Assembly: GCF_905475345.1 (NCBI RefSeq)
Contig: NC_066594.1
Location: forward strand, 2,786,001 to 2,850,000
Direction: 5' to 3'
DNA length: 64,000 nucleotides
Source: Vespula vulgaris
Taxonomy: Eukaryota; Arthropoda; Insecta; Hymenoptera; Vespidae
Made by a program: the position numbers and the translations under genes. Under the pieces are notes generated by a model. That model worked only from the letters and a program-made list of their open reading frames with translations, did not search any database and had not been told where the DNA came from. Positions 41,001 to 55,700 of the stretch are shown here, one piece after another. Numbering within the stretch: the stretch's first letter is position 1; every line of letters begins with the position of its first letter.

Positions 41001-43101
41001 GATATGAACTTTCAACCTATGAACGAATGTAATCAGAAATTATTTTATGTGCACGATCAAACATTTCGTTCAATCAGTGAATAAGTGCATACACTTATAT
41101 GTCTATCTATAATTAAAAATACAATTCTTAAATCAATTTAAAAAAATTATGTGATCATATAAAAAAGTTGAATGTATGTCTGTGCGTGTGAGTATTAATT
41201 AGATTAAAATTAAAAAATAATATATAAAAAAGGAAAAAAGAAAAAGTTAGAAATATTAAAAAATATAAAAATATTGAAATATTACAATTTGGAAAATATT
41301 AAAAGCAAGAGGAAAAAGATATCATAATTATCGTTTAGATACGACTTTCAAAAAATTAATCAGTATAAATAACAAAACATATTATACAAATGATTTGAAG
41401 GATAAAACCGATGTTCGAGTTTTCTATCGAACGTAAATGGAGTATAAAATTGCAAAGACCCACTTTCGATGGTCCGTCACGTTATAGCACAAGAAAATTC
41501 ACGGTTCCAATGAGGATGAAGAATTCTCTCACGGTCGTTTTATCTTCTCGAACGTTATTCGTCTCTCGAGCGATTCTAAGCGCATACGACGTTCTAAGTT
41601 AATCCTTAGAACGTCGTAAAAACTTATGTTTTATATTCCTCTCTTCCTGTCTTTCTCTTTATCTGTCTGTCTCTTTCTTTTCTCTTCTCTCTTTTTCTCT
41701 CTTTTTAGTATTCTTTCTCTTTCATTTCTTTACGAACTGCATCCATTATATTATCATTCCGATAATAACTAAGTGTAAAGTCAAGCGTGTCAGGTGTACA
41801 AAATCGTCATAAGCGCTTTCAATGTGCATTATTTCTTTAAGTTATACGACTATATAATATCGAAAGACTCCTCATGTATCTGATTATTATTCGACAACAT
41901 ATTATCAATTATAATACATTCTATGAAAAAAGGTAAATCTAAGATACATTTCAGACGGAGCTAATCATTATGAAAGTAGCTTTATCCGCATTCTAATACT
42001 ATAAGAAGTCATTAAAAAAAAGAGAAAAAAAAGAAAACAATAAGATAAAAAAGACATATTGATCGGATCAAAAGATTTAATATATTTAAGTAGAACATAT
42101 TTATCTATGAAAATATTTTGCGATATCAAAATATGTTAATGAACGATTTAATTTAGTAAAAAGGAAATGAAAAGATAAAAAAGAAATAAAACAAATTAAA
42201 AATTGATCATACTGTTTATAGAAAAATAATTGAATAAATGCATTCAATTGAAATAAATTTATTTATGAAAAACCTTGTAATATCGACGAGTTAATATTTA
42301 TTTAAAATAAAAAATAAATAAATAAATGAGTAATAAAAGAAATATAGTTATTACTAATAATAATTATTATTACAATTAATGAGGTTAATTACATTACAAA
42401 GATTAATCAGGAACGTGCACGCACGCCCAGATTTTTATTGAAATCCGTGCGATCGAGTGTAGAAAACAGAAGAACAATACTATTTCTATTGAATTAATCA
42501 TTTTAAGTAGTAACTCGAGACTAAGTTTTCGGTATAGAGTAAAGAATTTTCTCGTCCTCGTTTTTCCACGAAGTAGCGCGTAATTTCACGTTCTCTCTCG
42601 CACGAACGAAACCAGAACGATCGTATAAACAGGCGAAATCTCGAGTTAACGAGTATGATTGCATATAGGTATGTGTCTGTACATACGTGCGTACCCACAC
42701 ATACAAATATGGTGTATACTCGCTTGTTGAACTTATGTCATCTCTTGGAAAAGTCAGACGGCGAATTCGATGTTCGAAACGCTTTTTAAATTTCACAAAT
42801 GTGTGTGCGTGTCTATGTGCGCACTGTACCGCGTGTGCACTTTCATGCATGTGTGTGTAAACATGTTCGACGACTCTAAGGACTAATTTTGTACCGAATT
42901 ATACACCACGTATATATTACACCGCATGACGCAATCGCAGCAAATTTACATGAGCTTGATGATGTGTATATATGTGTGTAATAGTGTGTGTTAGAAGTAA
43001 CATAATTTCGTATATACATGATACGTAGTGTAACTTTATGCATGTAGGTATATCGAGTGAATCGTTCGAAGAAAAATTATATGTTCACTTCCTTTTCTCT
43101 C

Positions 43102-43134
<33 letters not shown>

Positions 43135-45033
43135 GTCTCTGTCTCCCTCTTCTTTTTTCTTGTTATATATGTCCATATTATACTATACTACTTTGTCTTG
43201 GTAATAGCCATCCGTGAAAATTAATAGCGCGTTACGGAAACTAGCGTTAATTAAAAAAAAAAAAAAAGAAAAAAGAAAAAAATATACCGTTCGCGAGTCG
43301 ACGAGGTCGAACGACGATTATTAAAGACACGATTTGAAAATAATAGAACTGATGCATCACCTCAATTATTACGATAAATATATTCGTTTGTACGTACTAT
43401 TGATATTAAATAGATATCGGATTAAGTAATTAGATTTTTGTTTTCATGAAATAATGTCGAAATTTAAACTTATGGATATATGTGTTATAAAAATTAATAA
43501 TAATATTTAATTAATATTAATATTTAATTAATAATGTACCCTACAATTAATTAATCTAAATACGTGTGAGTTGTCTTCTAAAAATTGTTTAATAATAATA
43601 ATAATGATTATAATAATAATAAGTAAAAGAAAAATAGCTCACATCGTCAAGTTTATGAACGCGTGCGCACATTCGCCTAACGACTTCCTACGTCTCGGCG
43701 CGAAATTCGCTTTGTCTTCGTAATAAAAAAGCGTGAATACTTAATATCTGGGCTAATGATTATTACATATGTGTGTGTAAGTATAAAAATGATTGTACAC
43801 CTTGTGTGCTAACTATTTGTCTATTCTTCTTTTATATTCCTTTCTTTCTGATCGAGTTATTCCATAATTATGGATCAGCGATTGATACGATATCTCGAAG
43901 AAAACTTACAGAACTTTTTTTTAATCGTTTCATACTTCATGTGGTATTCCTCTTGGAGATATAATTAAAATGAAATAAAATTAAAATTGTTATATACTTT
44001 ATAAAAGATTCTATAGAAAAGTGAACGTCATATTTAAATATTTCTTCTTTTTCAAAAGTAAACTTGTTATAAACGATGTCAAAAAAAGGAAATTAAAAAA
44101 AATTGGAACTATTAGTTACTACTTTACAACAAAGTGGGCATAATTTTTTGACATTTTTTTCTAAACGATAAACATAATCAATTAGAAAAGAAAAGAAAAA
44201 AAAATAAGAAATTTACAATTGTTATATATAGATACAATTATGAAAAAGTATTTGTATATAATTTCTGAGTGTATATTTTTTCTCAAATCATATTGTTCGC
44301 AACTATTCGAAATACTAACTTTCTTTAAAAAATAATAAAAAGATAAACGAAAAAAAGAAAAGATTTCAAAAACTTACCTGACGTGAGAGAAGACGAAGAC
44401 GAATAGAAAGACGAAAAAGAAGGAAAGAAATCGTCGGTGTCAACGAAGTCTTCGTAGATCATAGATCGAGATGCAAACACGATCCAGGCGGATCGATCTC
44501 GCGGACTCGAAGCTTGCGGTTGTCTGCGGTCGATCGTGAAAACTGGTTCACTCGTTCGCTTCGATCTTCCTAACTCGTACAGGATCGTAGGATTTAATCG
44601 ATACTTTGTTCGATATATCGATATATACACATATATGGATATATATCGATCGATCGATCGATCGATATAAACAAACTCAAACTCATTCGATCTTACTCTT
44701 AATTAATTTCTCGGTTTCTTTTTTTAATTATTCTTTTTCTTATTGCGAAATAGAAAATAACAAGGAAGACAAAGAAACAAACGGGAAATGTAGAATAAAA
44801 ATAAGAAAAAGAAAAAAAGATGAGGTTTCTTTTTATCCTAGGATAAAAGATCCCTTTGAAAATATGACGCACGCGTTCTAGGATAAACGATTTCCCGCCT
44901 CCGCTTCTCGAGATCCTTACGATAGACACGAACGAGACAGGAACACGCGCGTCGAACGCGCCGGTTCTCTTTGCACTGCGGCCAAGGATCGAGGCGAAGG
45001 TAATGAAATAGTCGGCCGAACCGACCACCGACC

Positions 45034-45074
<41 letters not shown>

Positions 45075-48000
45075 TCTCTTTCTCTCTGTCTTTCTCTCTC
45101 TTACTCATTCGCTTCGTGTCTGACTCGAGCGCGTTCTCCACTTCCCATCTACTGTGTTTCTTTCTCTTTCTCTCTCGCGCTCTCTCTTTCTCTTTCTATC
45201 TATCTATGTATCCATCCATCTTTCTCTTTCTCTCTATTTCTCGTCCTAAGCCTGCGCCACCATACCAACATTTTCTTCCACTTCCTTACTCTTGTCTCTC
45301 TTTATTCGTTTTATCATCCTACCTCCCTCTCTCCTTGCCTCCCTTCCTCCCTTCCTTTGCCCTCCGCATTGTTTCATACTCGTGTTTATTATTATACTTT
45401 GACTTACCCTCACGTAGGACTCTATCTTTCGCTTTTATCATCTCAGCCTCGAGAAACCTCGATAATTGATCGTCCAGAAGGAATTTAAGGTCACTTTTAA
45501 TAAGTTTTTAAATAATTTTTAATGCCAAATCAAATTGCAACAAATTTATGTATCGTTCATTTTGATATCTTTCATAATTAATATCTGTCGCTTAATAGCA
45601 CAGTGGAATAGATTAATTATATTCTTTTCCTCATTTTGCATATTGGTTTTTATTAAGATTTTATATTTTTATTAGGAACTATACTGCGAATCTTTTAAAC
45701 GTCACAAAAAAACGTTGTTAAAACATTATAAAGGAAGTTTGTAAAAATGAGCCTCCATTACATTCAACATATTAAATTAGAATATAAAAAAAAAAAAAGA
45801 AAAGAAAAGAAAGAAGAAGAAAAAGAAAATATAAACGAACGTTCCTTTAATGTTTTCATGTATGGTTTTTTCATCGTTATCAATGAATACAAATAATGAA
45901 GAAAAGAAAAGGAAAAGGTGCGAAATATTAGGAGAGAACGAAACAGTATTTTTTTTATCCGATTCTTATCTTTTCTTTTATGTTTTTTTCTTTTTTATTG
46001 TTTTTTTTTCTTTTTAGTTTGTTTTTCCTAGGATCAATAAAGCCACGTCGACGACGAACTTCATCGTTTTCCTTCAAACATCGACGCGTCACTTATTATT
46101 TCAGCTTTCCTTTTATTCACTTTCGACCAGCCATTCTGTTTTCTCTTCTCATTTTTCTCTTTCCTTCCTTCCTTCCTTCCTTCCTTCCTTTCTATCTTTC
46201 TTTCTTTCTTTTAATATCTCTTATTCTTTTTTCATTTGCAGTTAATGCAGTTAGTCTATACATCTATATCTTCTAGCTTAGTCTATCATAAATCAATTAC
46301 ATATGTTATGTTTCTATATATGTGTATGTGTGAATAAATGATTCTATCCATTGTACGGCAGAAACAATGTAATCTATTAAACAGAATGATTCATTGTCGA
46401 ACGATAATAGTTATTAACGCGATCATTTTTTACATTGTAACATTCTGTAGATTTTTCGATTTTATTTATTATTGAAAAAATTCTTTTATTATTATATGTT
46501 GCAACATTTAATCAATTTTTGAAAATATTTGGTTAAATATCTAAAATTTGGAATATTTCAGTCGTTATAAATAGATAATCGATAGATAACTTTGATTATA
46601 TTTATAATAAGTTAATATTTATTAATATTTAATAAAAAATTTCAAAAAATATATATAATGTATAAGATATATCAAAGCAGAATAAGTCACTTATAAAGAT
46701 ATGTATTAATATGTATCATATTACTGACATTCAACACATGGATAACTCGATCAGTGTTTCGAATAAAATTGAGTAATTAGAAACGACGATAAGAAAGAAT
46801 CGATAAAAAGAGTTTCGCTAATTCATTAAAAGACTGTGAATTTTCTTCTCTAATAAAATCTTTTTTCTTTTCTTTTTCTTGTTTTCCTCTCGAACAATTT
46901 TTAAGATGTTTAAATAATTTCAAATAAATATAATGATTGTATGAGAAATAGAAAAGAGATATTAAAATTTCATTTTGCAATTGTCGACCCACTTCTTCGC
47001 TTTTCAATACATAAAAAGATTTTTATATTCGTTGAAAAGGAACTGTATTTCTATAAATGTATTTTTTATAATTGGATTTTGTATAGAACTTCTCAAAGAT
47101 ACATGTAGTGTATTATATGTATGTATGTATTTACGTTTACATGAGTGAAAATAATCTATGAATTAACAAGAATTAATTTTGATTTTTAAAAGAGAGAAAG
47201 AGAAAGAATTCCAGTCTAATAAAAAGTTTACAAAAGTATGATATAAAAGAGAAATCAAACGATATTAGATCGAGATGTTATAAATGCTATCGGAACAAAA
47301 AAGAAAACAGAAAAAGAATAAATTATTAAAATCTAAAAAATAAAATATGAAAAATAATGCTGAAAATCTAAAGAAATAATTAGTAATTTTAAGAAGATAA
47401 CAATTAATTTGAGAGAAAAATATAACGAAGAAAGAGAGATAATTAAGTGTACGTAATTTGGATTGACACGTGTACAGAAGTTAAAAAAAGAAGAAGATAT
47501 AAATAGAAAATCTTTCTATATCTTTCATATTCAGTACAACGAGTTTAACAGCGCAAAGCAAAATTTGTGAACAAAAAACATTCGTTCACTGCGTTATTCC
47601 ACGTTCATTAAATAGAATGTAATCATCTGATTTGTTTTAATTAAATACGAGCTAAAGAAATCCCATAAATACGAGCTAAAGTTTATTTATTCGTTTGTAA
47701 AAGATTTTACTTCGTTTATAAATATCAAAAAATACAAACATCAACGAAAATTTATAAGCAAATTTAAAAGATCGAGATTATATCTTGACAATTTTGTGAG
47801 ATATGTTTTTATATGAGATATGTTTTGTGATATATCTTTAGAAAAGGATTAAATCGTACATTAATTGTCAACATACTATTTAAGATGAGATATTTAAAAG
47901 AGATTGTCAAAAATAGAGTTTTATTATTGTATTTATCGATTGGCACAGATTTTTAAGTATGTCGAGTTTTAAAAAATCTAATTTTGGTTAACGACCAAAT

Positions 48001-51000
48001 GTGTCAAGAAAATGACGTAAATCTGAAGATGGGAAAAGAGAAAAAAGAAAAAAGAGAGAGAAAGAGGGGGACATTCAAATGAAATACACATGTAGAGAGA
48101 GTAAAAGAGAGAGATGCACGTGTAGACGGAGTAACAAAAAGAGAGAGAGAGAGAGAGGGAGAAAGAGAAAAAATACACAGAGTAAAAAAGAAAAAGAAAT
48201 AGAGAGTCTTCGTGATCCAGTAAGGAGGTGAAAAAAGTATACACACACACACACACACACGCTTGTAGACGATTGAACTCTTGCCACTTAACTGTCCAAG
48301 GAGATAATTTTTTAAGGAAAAGCGAGTCACATTTTCTCTCTTGAGTTAACTCGAAATACGTGGCTTATCTCGTCCGTGATCATTTCTTCTCATTTCGTAC
48401 GCACGTACGACAATAATCTAAGAAAAATAAAAGGAGATAGAAAGAAAGAGAGAAAGAGAGAAAAAGAAAGAGATTTCCCACGAAGAAAGATATAGTCATA
48501 CTCATATCTGTCTCGTTTTTGCTCGATCTAATTAACTCGTACATTGCGTCGTATACGAGAAAGCTAATTAACACGTTCACTGTTACACAAATTTTGTAAG
48601 TTTCATCCCGAGGACAATTTTTATCTGTTGCCATTTTAATTTTGTCGCAATTTTATTATTCTATTTAATAGTAGACGCTAACATTATTATTAATGATATA
48701 TTATTCAACGTTGAATTGGACTGTTTTTTTTTTGGTCTGTAATTGTTATACTTGTTTCTTTTTCTTTCTTTTTTTGTTATTTGCAAGTTTTTCGTTGATG
48801 ATATTCGATGATCGTGAAAATTATTTTTTCTTAATTCGCTATACTTTTTTAAAGATAGATTTTATATAAAATGTACTATATTCATTACTTATAATTTATT
48901 TTTCTTCTTACTTTATATATAAATGTATAGATTTTTTTTCTATACTTATTATACTCTATATATATTTATTATATAGAGTATCAAACAAAAATTACATTGC
49001 AAAAAAATATAGGATGTATATACATATTAAATTGAATAATAAATTTCACTTAAAAATAAAAACGACAATGATCATTTTCATAATCGGATAATAATCCATT
49101 ACTATTATCACAACATCTTAATTATCCTCATTATAAAGAAACATTAAAGAAGTATATCATGTAAGTATATATGTGTGTGTGTATACTCTCACATACACAC
49201 ACACGCGCATATATACAATATAAAGGTGTAAATTTGAATTCGATTAAACGCACGGTTATCTAACTATTACTCGCCTTAAACGTGAGTCTCCAATTGATCG
49301 TTCCATAGATTGACGTTAACAAGCTTAATGACGGAAGGTGAGAAAGGAGGATAACGACGATGCCGATCGTAAAATTGAAATATGGAGCATTTAGAAAGTC
49401 ACTCGTCACTTTCTTCACTACAATGTAATTCTACTATCTCTCATCGTGACATCTAATACGTCACGAAACGTACTTATATATGTACATATATACATATACT
49501 TTTTTACTTGTACGTGCTATGATTTTGTTAACCCTATATGGCAAACGAAATTTTGTTTTCACAATCATTCAACTTTCCCGAGTTAATTATTATAAATTCA
49601 CAATATTTGTTTTTCTCTTCTTCTTTTATTAATTTTGTATTAAATTTATATATTACACACACACATATATATATATATATAGATGTACATGTACACGATT
49701 TTGCGGACTTTTTCAATGGCAATAAGTTATGAGAATTAATTCATATTGAAATTAAATGAATACATTTCAATGTTCTTTTAAAATTACTTTGCGCGATATA
49801 AACAAAACACGAGTTGTTCTGATCAAGGTTAAGAAAAAAAGAAAGAACGTAGATTTTTTTTTATTTCTCTTAGCAACCTGAAAAAGAAGAAATGTAGGAC
49901 ACAAACGAATATCTCTTAATAAATCGCGTTAACCTATTTCGTTTGTTCTGAATGGCAGGATTTCCTGTAGTAGTATAGTAGTCTATCGTACCTCCTTCAA
50001 AATAAAGCAGAGTTCCTTCGTACATACAATCTATGTATATATATGCATATATACATATATATGTACGTTACACTTCCGTGACGTTCTTTCAAGTACACCA
50101 TCGTGTTACCGACACCTCTAAAGGCATGATAAAAGAGAAAGAGAAAACCCTATTGTTCAGGAATAAACCTAAGCCTCTTGACGTATCCGTTTGCTTTGAA
50201 ACATTCTTTAAAAATATCTTTATGTCAAAATCGATCAGTTCACATTTTTTTAATCTTATCTTCTTCTTTTCAATAGTACATATTAATCAATCGTATATAA
50301 ATGGATCTTATATAGTTATAAATAGATCCTATATAAGTAGAGATCCGATCTTAAAATATATATATATATATAGGATTTATATATATATTCTTTTTTTATA
50401 ACTTTATTTAAATAAAAGATAGAATAAAATCTGTAAAGGAAAATAGTTAACTATTGGATCGAATAGTCGGTCAGTAGAATCAACCACGAAGCCGTTCGAA
50501 ATCGATCGTAAACGCTCTCGAAAAATTGCATTCTCGATATAACTCGTCGACGGCCCATAATCCTAGTTTGCACTTTATTTATTTCTCTCTTTCTCTTTCT
50601 TTTTCTGTCTATCTTTTTATCAAAAAAAAATTATAGATCGTCCAATCGTAAAAGAACAAATAAAATATTCGGAGAGTGGAACTAGCTACTTGCTTGCTTG
50701 CTTGCTCGCTTGCTTTTGCAGATTATCCTTACATGTACGATTAGATGTATTTAAATGTTGTATGAAAATGTTCGAAAATTGCTGAGTGAACGTCGCCGGG
50801 CACGTTTTTATTAGCTCGTAAATAAAATGAGTGGGTTGTTTGCGAATCGTTCGTATTTCAAAGAGAAGAAGCTAACTGTAAAGTGCATCGAAGAGAAATA
50901 GAAAGAGAAAAAGAGAGAAAGAGAGAGAATAAGCACGTGTTGATAGTGGGTGTTCAATATTTGTAGATTCAATCCTTGGATTTATGTAATTTATCCTAGA

Positions 51001-51126
51001 AATCATAGATATTTGTGACGATTTAGATTCTAAATGAAAGATAATGAATGTGAAATCGAAAAAAGAAAAAAGTTGTCATATATGGTAAAATATTATTGAT
51101 AATTAATGTATATGTATATTAAATGG

Positions 51127-51173
<47 letters not shown>

Positions 51174-51463
51174 CTGATGTAGAACTGAAAAAATTCTTAG
51201 ATTGTGGATCTATACATGTTATGATCTATCCTAGGATCTACATGATCATAGGATTGAAGATCTACATGTCTTAAAATCTATCCTAGGATCAATATAATCT
51301 TAGAGTTAGATATCTACGAATCTTAAAAGATTTATCCTATAATCTATATCCTAAGATTGAATATATCTGTATAGATGACATAATAGAATTCATATTAAGG
51401 ATCTATCTATTCATTTATTTGGGATTTCTCTATATAAGATCTATTTAATAATGTATGTATACA

Positions 51464-51502
<39 letters not shown>

Positions 51503-52337
51503 CATGAATCGGTAGATAGATATACATAGGTATGGCTTTGATTAATTTATGATCCCATATTAAATTCATGACTTAAAAATCAATAACGTCTCGTTCGTAT
51601 CGATTCGACCATCTGTACCTTGAATTTTGTAGTTTTTCTTTTTTCTTCTTTTTCTTTTTGTTTCCTTTTTCTTCTTTTTTCATTCATCGAGATTTTTATA
51701 TACGGTAAAATATATTTCCTTTCTGATTCCTCATTTTTTATACACTTGCAGTATTTTATATATTCAAATTTCTCTTCATAATTTTAAATGAAACGTGACC
51801 GATATCGATATAATTTATAATTTTTTTATCAAACTTTTATCATCTTATCGTTAAAACGATTTCGTGTAATAATTATATATTTTGATTGGTTAGCCACAAT
51901 TTAAAATCTATTCCCGTTATTGTCATTACTTATTATTATTATTTTATATATTATTATTATTATTCTTATTAGATTATATTCAAAGTGGAAAATAATTTTA
52001 TTAGAAAAAAAATAAAATAAAATAAAATACTCGATAAAATTGAATGTGTCGGCAAACATTGTTCCGCCATTTACTCGGTTCGATAAAACTTTACGAGGAC
52101 GTCGTTATAGCTTGTTACACAGTGAACAATCCGCGATGCATTACGAATGAGACTCGCGTTCCAGACAAACGCGAGTTAAATCAGAGACCAGATCTTTCGT
52201 GTGTACTCTCTTGTACAAATTGGACTCATGAAGTATGGACGTGAAGAATAAGAAAAAGAGAAAAAAATCCGGAAATTCTTCCTCCTTTTTTTAGTACAAT
52301 GATGACGACGACGATTACAATATGATGATTATGATTA

Positions 52338-52431
<94 letters not shown>

Positions 52432-52690
52432 CATGTTAATTACACGTTCTAATTATTACCAACATTTTCTAATTATTACACGCACGATCTACATAGGTAT
52501 AAAATTTTATTCATTTTTATATATTATATTTCTTCATTATAATTGTTTAAACAAATGTAACGATATTTCATTTTCAATGATGAGTCAAGTTGTTATTTAT
52601 TTAATTTCTTTTGTTTCCTTTTTTTCGTATAAAGTTTATCTCAAAATTAGCTACTTCAGAATTTAATTTTTATCTCTCTATGTAGCTATG

Positions 52691-52726
<36 letters not shown>

Positions 52727-55700
52727 TGTATGTATGTATGTATGTATGTATGTATGTATGTATGTATATGAATGAAAAGTTTAACTTCTTATACATGGAT
52801 AAACCATTACATGATACTCCGAAACGAAGATAGGACTTTTAAAGATGCTTGTCAAGACGATTACAAGTACTTAACTCGACGCAGACCGCGAAAACGTTTT
52901 CTCGTTTAAAAGCAACGAACCACACGCGTCATTCCATTCAATTCAATTTGTCGAGAGAAGAATCCTCTTTTAAATTCACGAGAAATGTTCTTTTATACTT
53001 ACTCTATAAAGCTATTTGAAAGGAGGAAAGAGAGAAAAAGAGATATACGTAACATCCACATAGAGTTGTTCTGCAATAGAAAAAAAGGATATTTAAAAAC
53101 ATTAAAATCTAATATTGTTTTAACACACACACTGTAAAATTTTTTGTTATACTTACTCTATAATACTATTTCAAAGGAGGAAAGAAGCACACATAAAACC
53201 AACACAGATTTGTCCTATAATAGAAAACAAAAGTATATTTAAAAATGTTAAAATCTAATATTGTTTCAACGCATACACAGAAAATATTCTAAAAAGAGTA
53301 ATCAATGTTCATTCTCGTTATACTTACATATATACCTAAGTTGAATCGATACGATAAATGATAGAAATTAATTATATCTAGTAACACGGATAGATTCTTC
53401 TGGAATGTCGAAGAACAAAGAGGAGATTGAAAATTATTCGTATTACAGATACGAAGGCTGGTCTCGTAATGAACGTACACTTTATTGTCGAGTGTAATGC
53501 CGATATCGGAGAGAATGAAAGAGAGTCGTGTTGTTGTTGTTATTCGTGCGTGTGTTTTTCAGATCGACCTGCTTTCGCATACTCCTGCCTTTGAGAGCAA
53601 AAGAATAATAGAAAAGAATATACATAGGAAGGTCGAGAATCTAAACCATCAACATGCTCGACAGGCAAGAGTAACTACTTACGAGAGTTCAAGAAAGAGA
53701 AAGAGAGAGGGAGAGAGAGAGGGGAGGGGGGAAACATGCAAGGACAAATTAAAGTATAAAATTCTCGTGGAATTTGTAATTCGTTTGAAATAATGTGAGA
53801 AAATTACCTACTGAGAATATATTTTTCTTACAAGAGAAAAAAAAATAAAAGAAATAAAAAAAGAAAATTAAAAAAAATAAACAATAATTATCTAACAATT
53901 TCTTGAAATTGCCACGAAGTCGTGTTTGAAAATTGATTATCTTTTTCCCATTAGATACGATTAGTTTCTATCATTCATCGATCGACTAAACGTAGGTATA
54001 ATTAGGAAGAACATACGTACAATACAGTGCAACGCGTTAATTTTTTTATTTATTATTTTATCTTCCTTTTTTTATAGAAATATCATTTGCAAAATTTAAA
54101 AGTCATCTTTTTATATTATTAGATACGATTAATACGTTTGATGACCGTTTGATCGATAAAACGAGAAAAATGATTAAAAAATTAAAAAAATTATTATATT
54201 TTTTATTTGTTTTCTCTTTTTTCTGCAAATATCAATCTTTCTTTTTTTCTTTATCATTTGCAATTTTTTAACTTTTCGTTATCAATACGATAATTTATTG
54301 AAAGATTTTATGTTATACGAACACTCATACAAGATTGCAATTGTCAATCATAATAACAATTATAACAATTAAATATTAAATATAGTGAAATACATATATG
54401 TATATATATTTAAAAAAATATATAAAATAAATAAAAAATATTAAAGAAATTATTATAAAAAAGAATCCTTGTAGCATTTGTCATTTAACGATCAACAAAA
54501 ACTGGTACTGGTCGGTTTTATAAAGTCGTATACAAGCGTAAGATAATTATCATAATGACATGACGGCAATCTCGTATCTCTATAAGAACTTATGGTGCGT
54601 TGATTAGGGAGAGACATAAAAGGTTAAAGGAACAATTAACGCTTACCAAATTTAGTATCCTCGTACGATTATCTCGCATCGATTAGATACGACCATAAAA
54701 GCTTTTACTTCTTTCTTATTCTCTTATGTTTAGTTGAAATATTATAGTATGAAAAGTCGACTCGGTGATTTCGACCATTTTTCTTTGTTTTCTTCTCAAT
54801 ATTGCTTTGCATTTGTTTATCGAATGATAGTTCCTCGCCCACGCTAATCTTTTCTAAACGTATTAAAGATATTTTAAAGCGAAGTGTAATACACGCATGA
54901 TTGATTTCATACGATTCATTAAAAACGTTTCTGACATTATTCTATTATATTCTTTTTTATGTGTCATGGTAAATAGATTTTTGATTTTGTTTTATCGTTA
55001 CATGGTACGTGAACATTCTTTTTTATGAGTTACTATACTAAAGCTATTTCGTCAATTTTTAATAATAGAGACTCTTACCTCATTCATTTGTGTTTTTGTA
55101 TAATAAACGTAACGATTCATTAAGATTCATTGAATAATTTATAAATCATTTTTTTTCATTTTACTTTTCAATTTTTTTGTACTCTCCTCTTTTTTAAATT
55201 GTTATATTGGTATTTGTATATGTATTATTTATTTTTCTTTTTTTTTGTTATATTTATTTTACATTATTGTTATTATAATTATTATATGTTAAATTTATTT
55301 TTCAAGAATAAAGAAACAAACATAATTATTAATTAACGTTTTCCAAACAGTCTATTACAATTTATGAATCATTGAGTTACTTGATAAGACGGGTATTAAT
55401 ATTGTAGATACCAAGGAGTAATTGAAGAATATATATCATGTTAATTAACAGCATATGTATCTATATAACGTATATACACAGCTATATACGTATGTATGTA
55501 TGTATACTCGTTTCTCAGCCGTTCTTCGCGATTCCTTTCCCCACTTTTTATCTCCCCTCGTGTATGAGATTAAACACAAATTAGTGTTGATAAATGGGTT
55601 AACTGCATGCGACAAATGTTAACGAACATGTTCTACATATGTCACATCGAGGATGGTCGCGTGTCTCTTAACGAGAATGCGCTGGATCTATGAATAAACG

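Noticed and set aside
41411..41602. 63-residue frame
   Set aside because: It ends within the hairpin at 41586-41617 and has no support as a protein.
52322..52666. Poly-Thr/poly-Met reading frame
   Set aside because: Translation of the (ACG)n-(ATG)n microsatellite.
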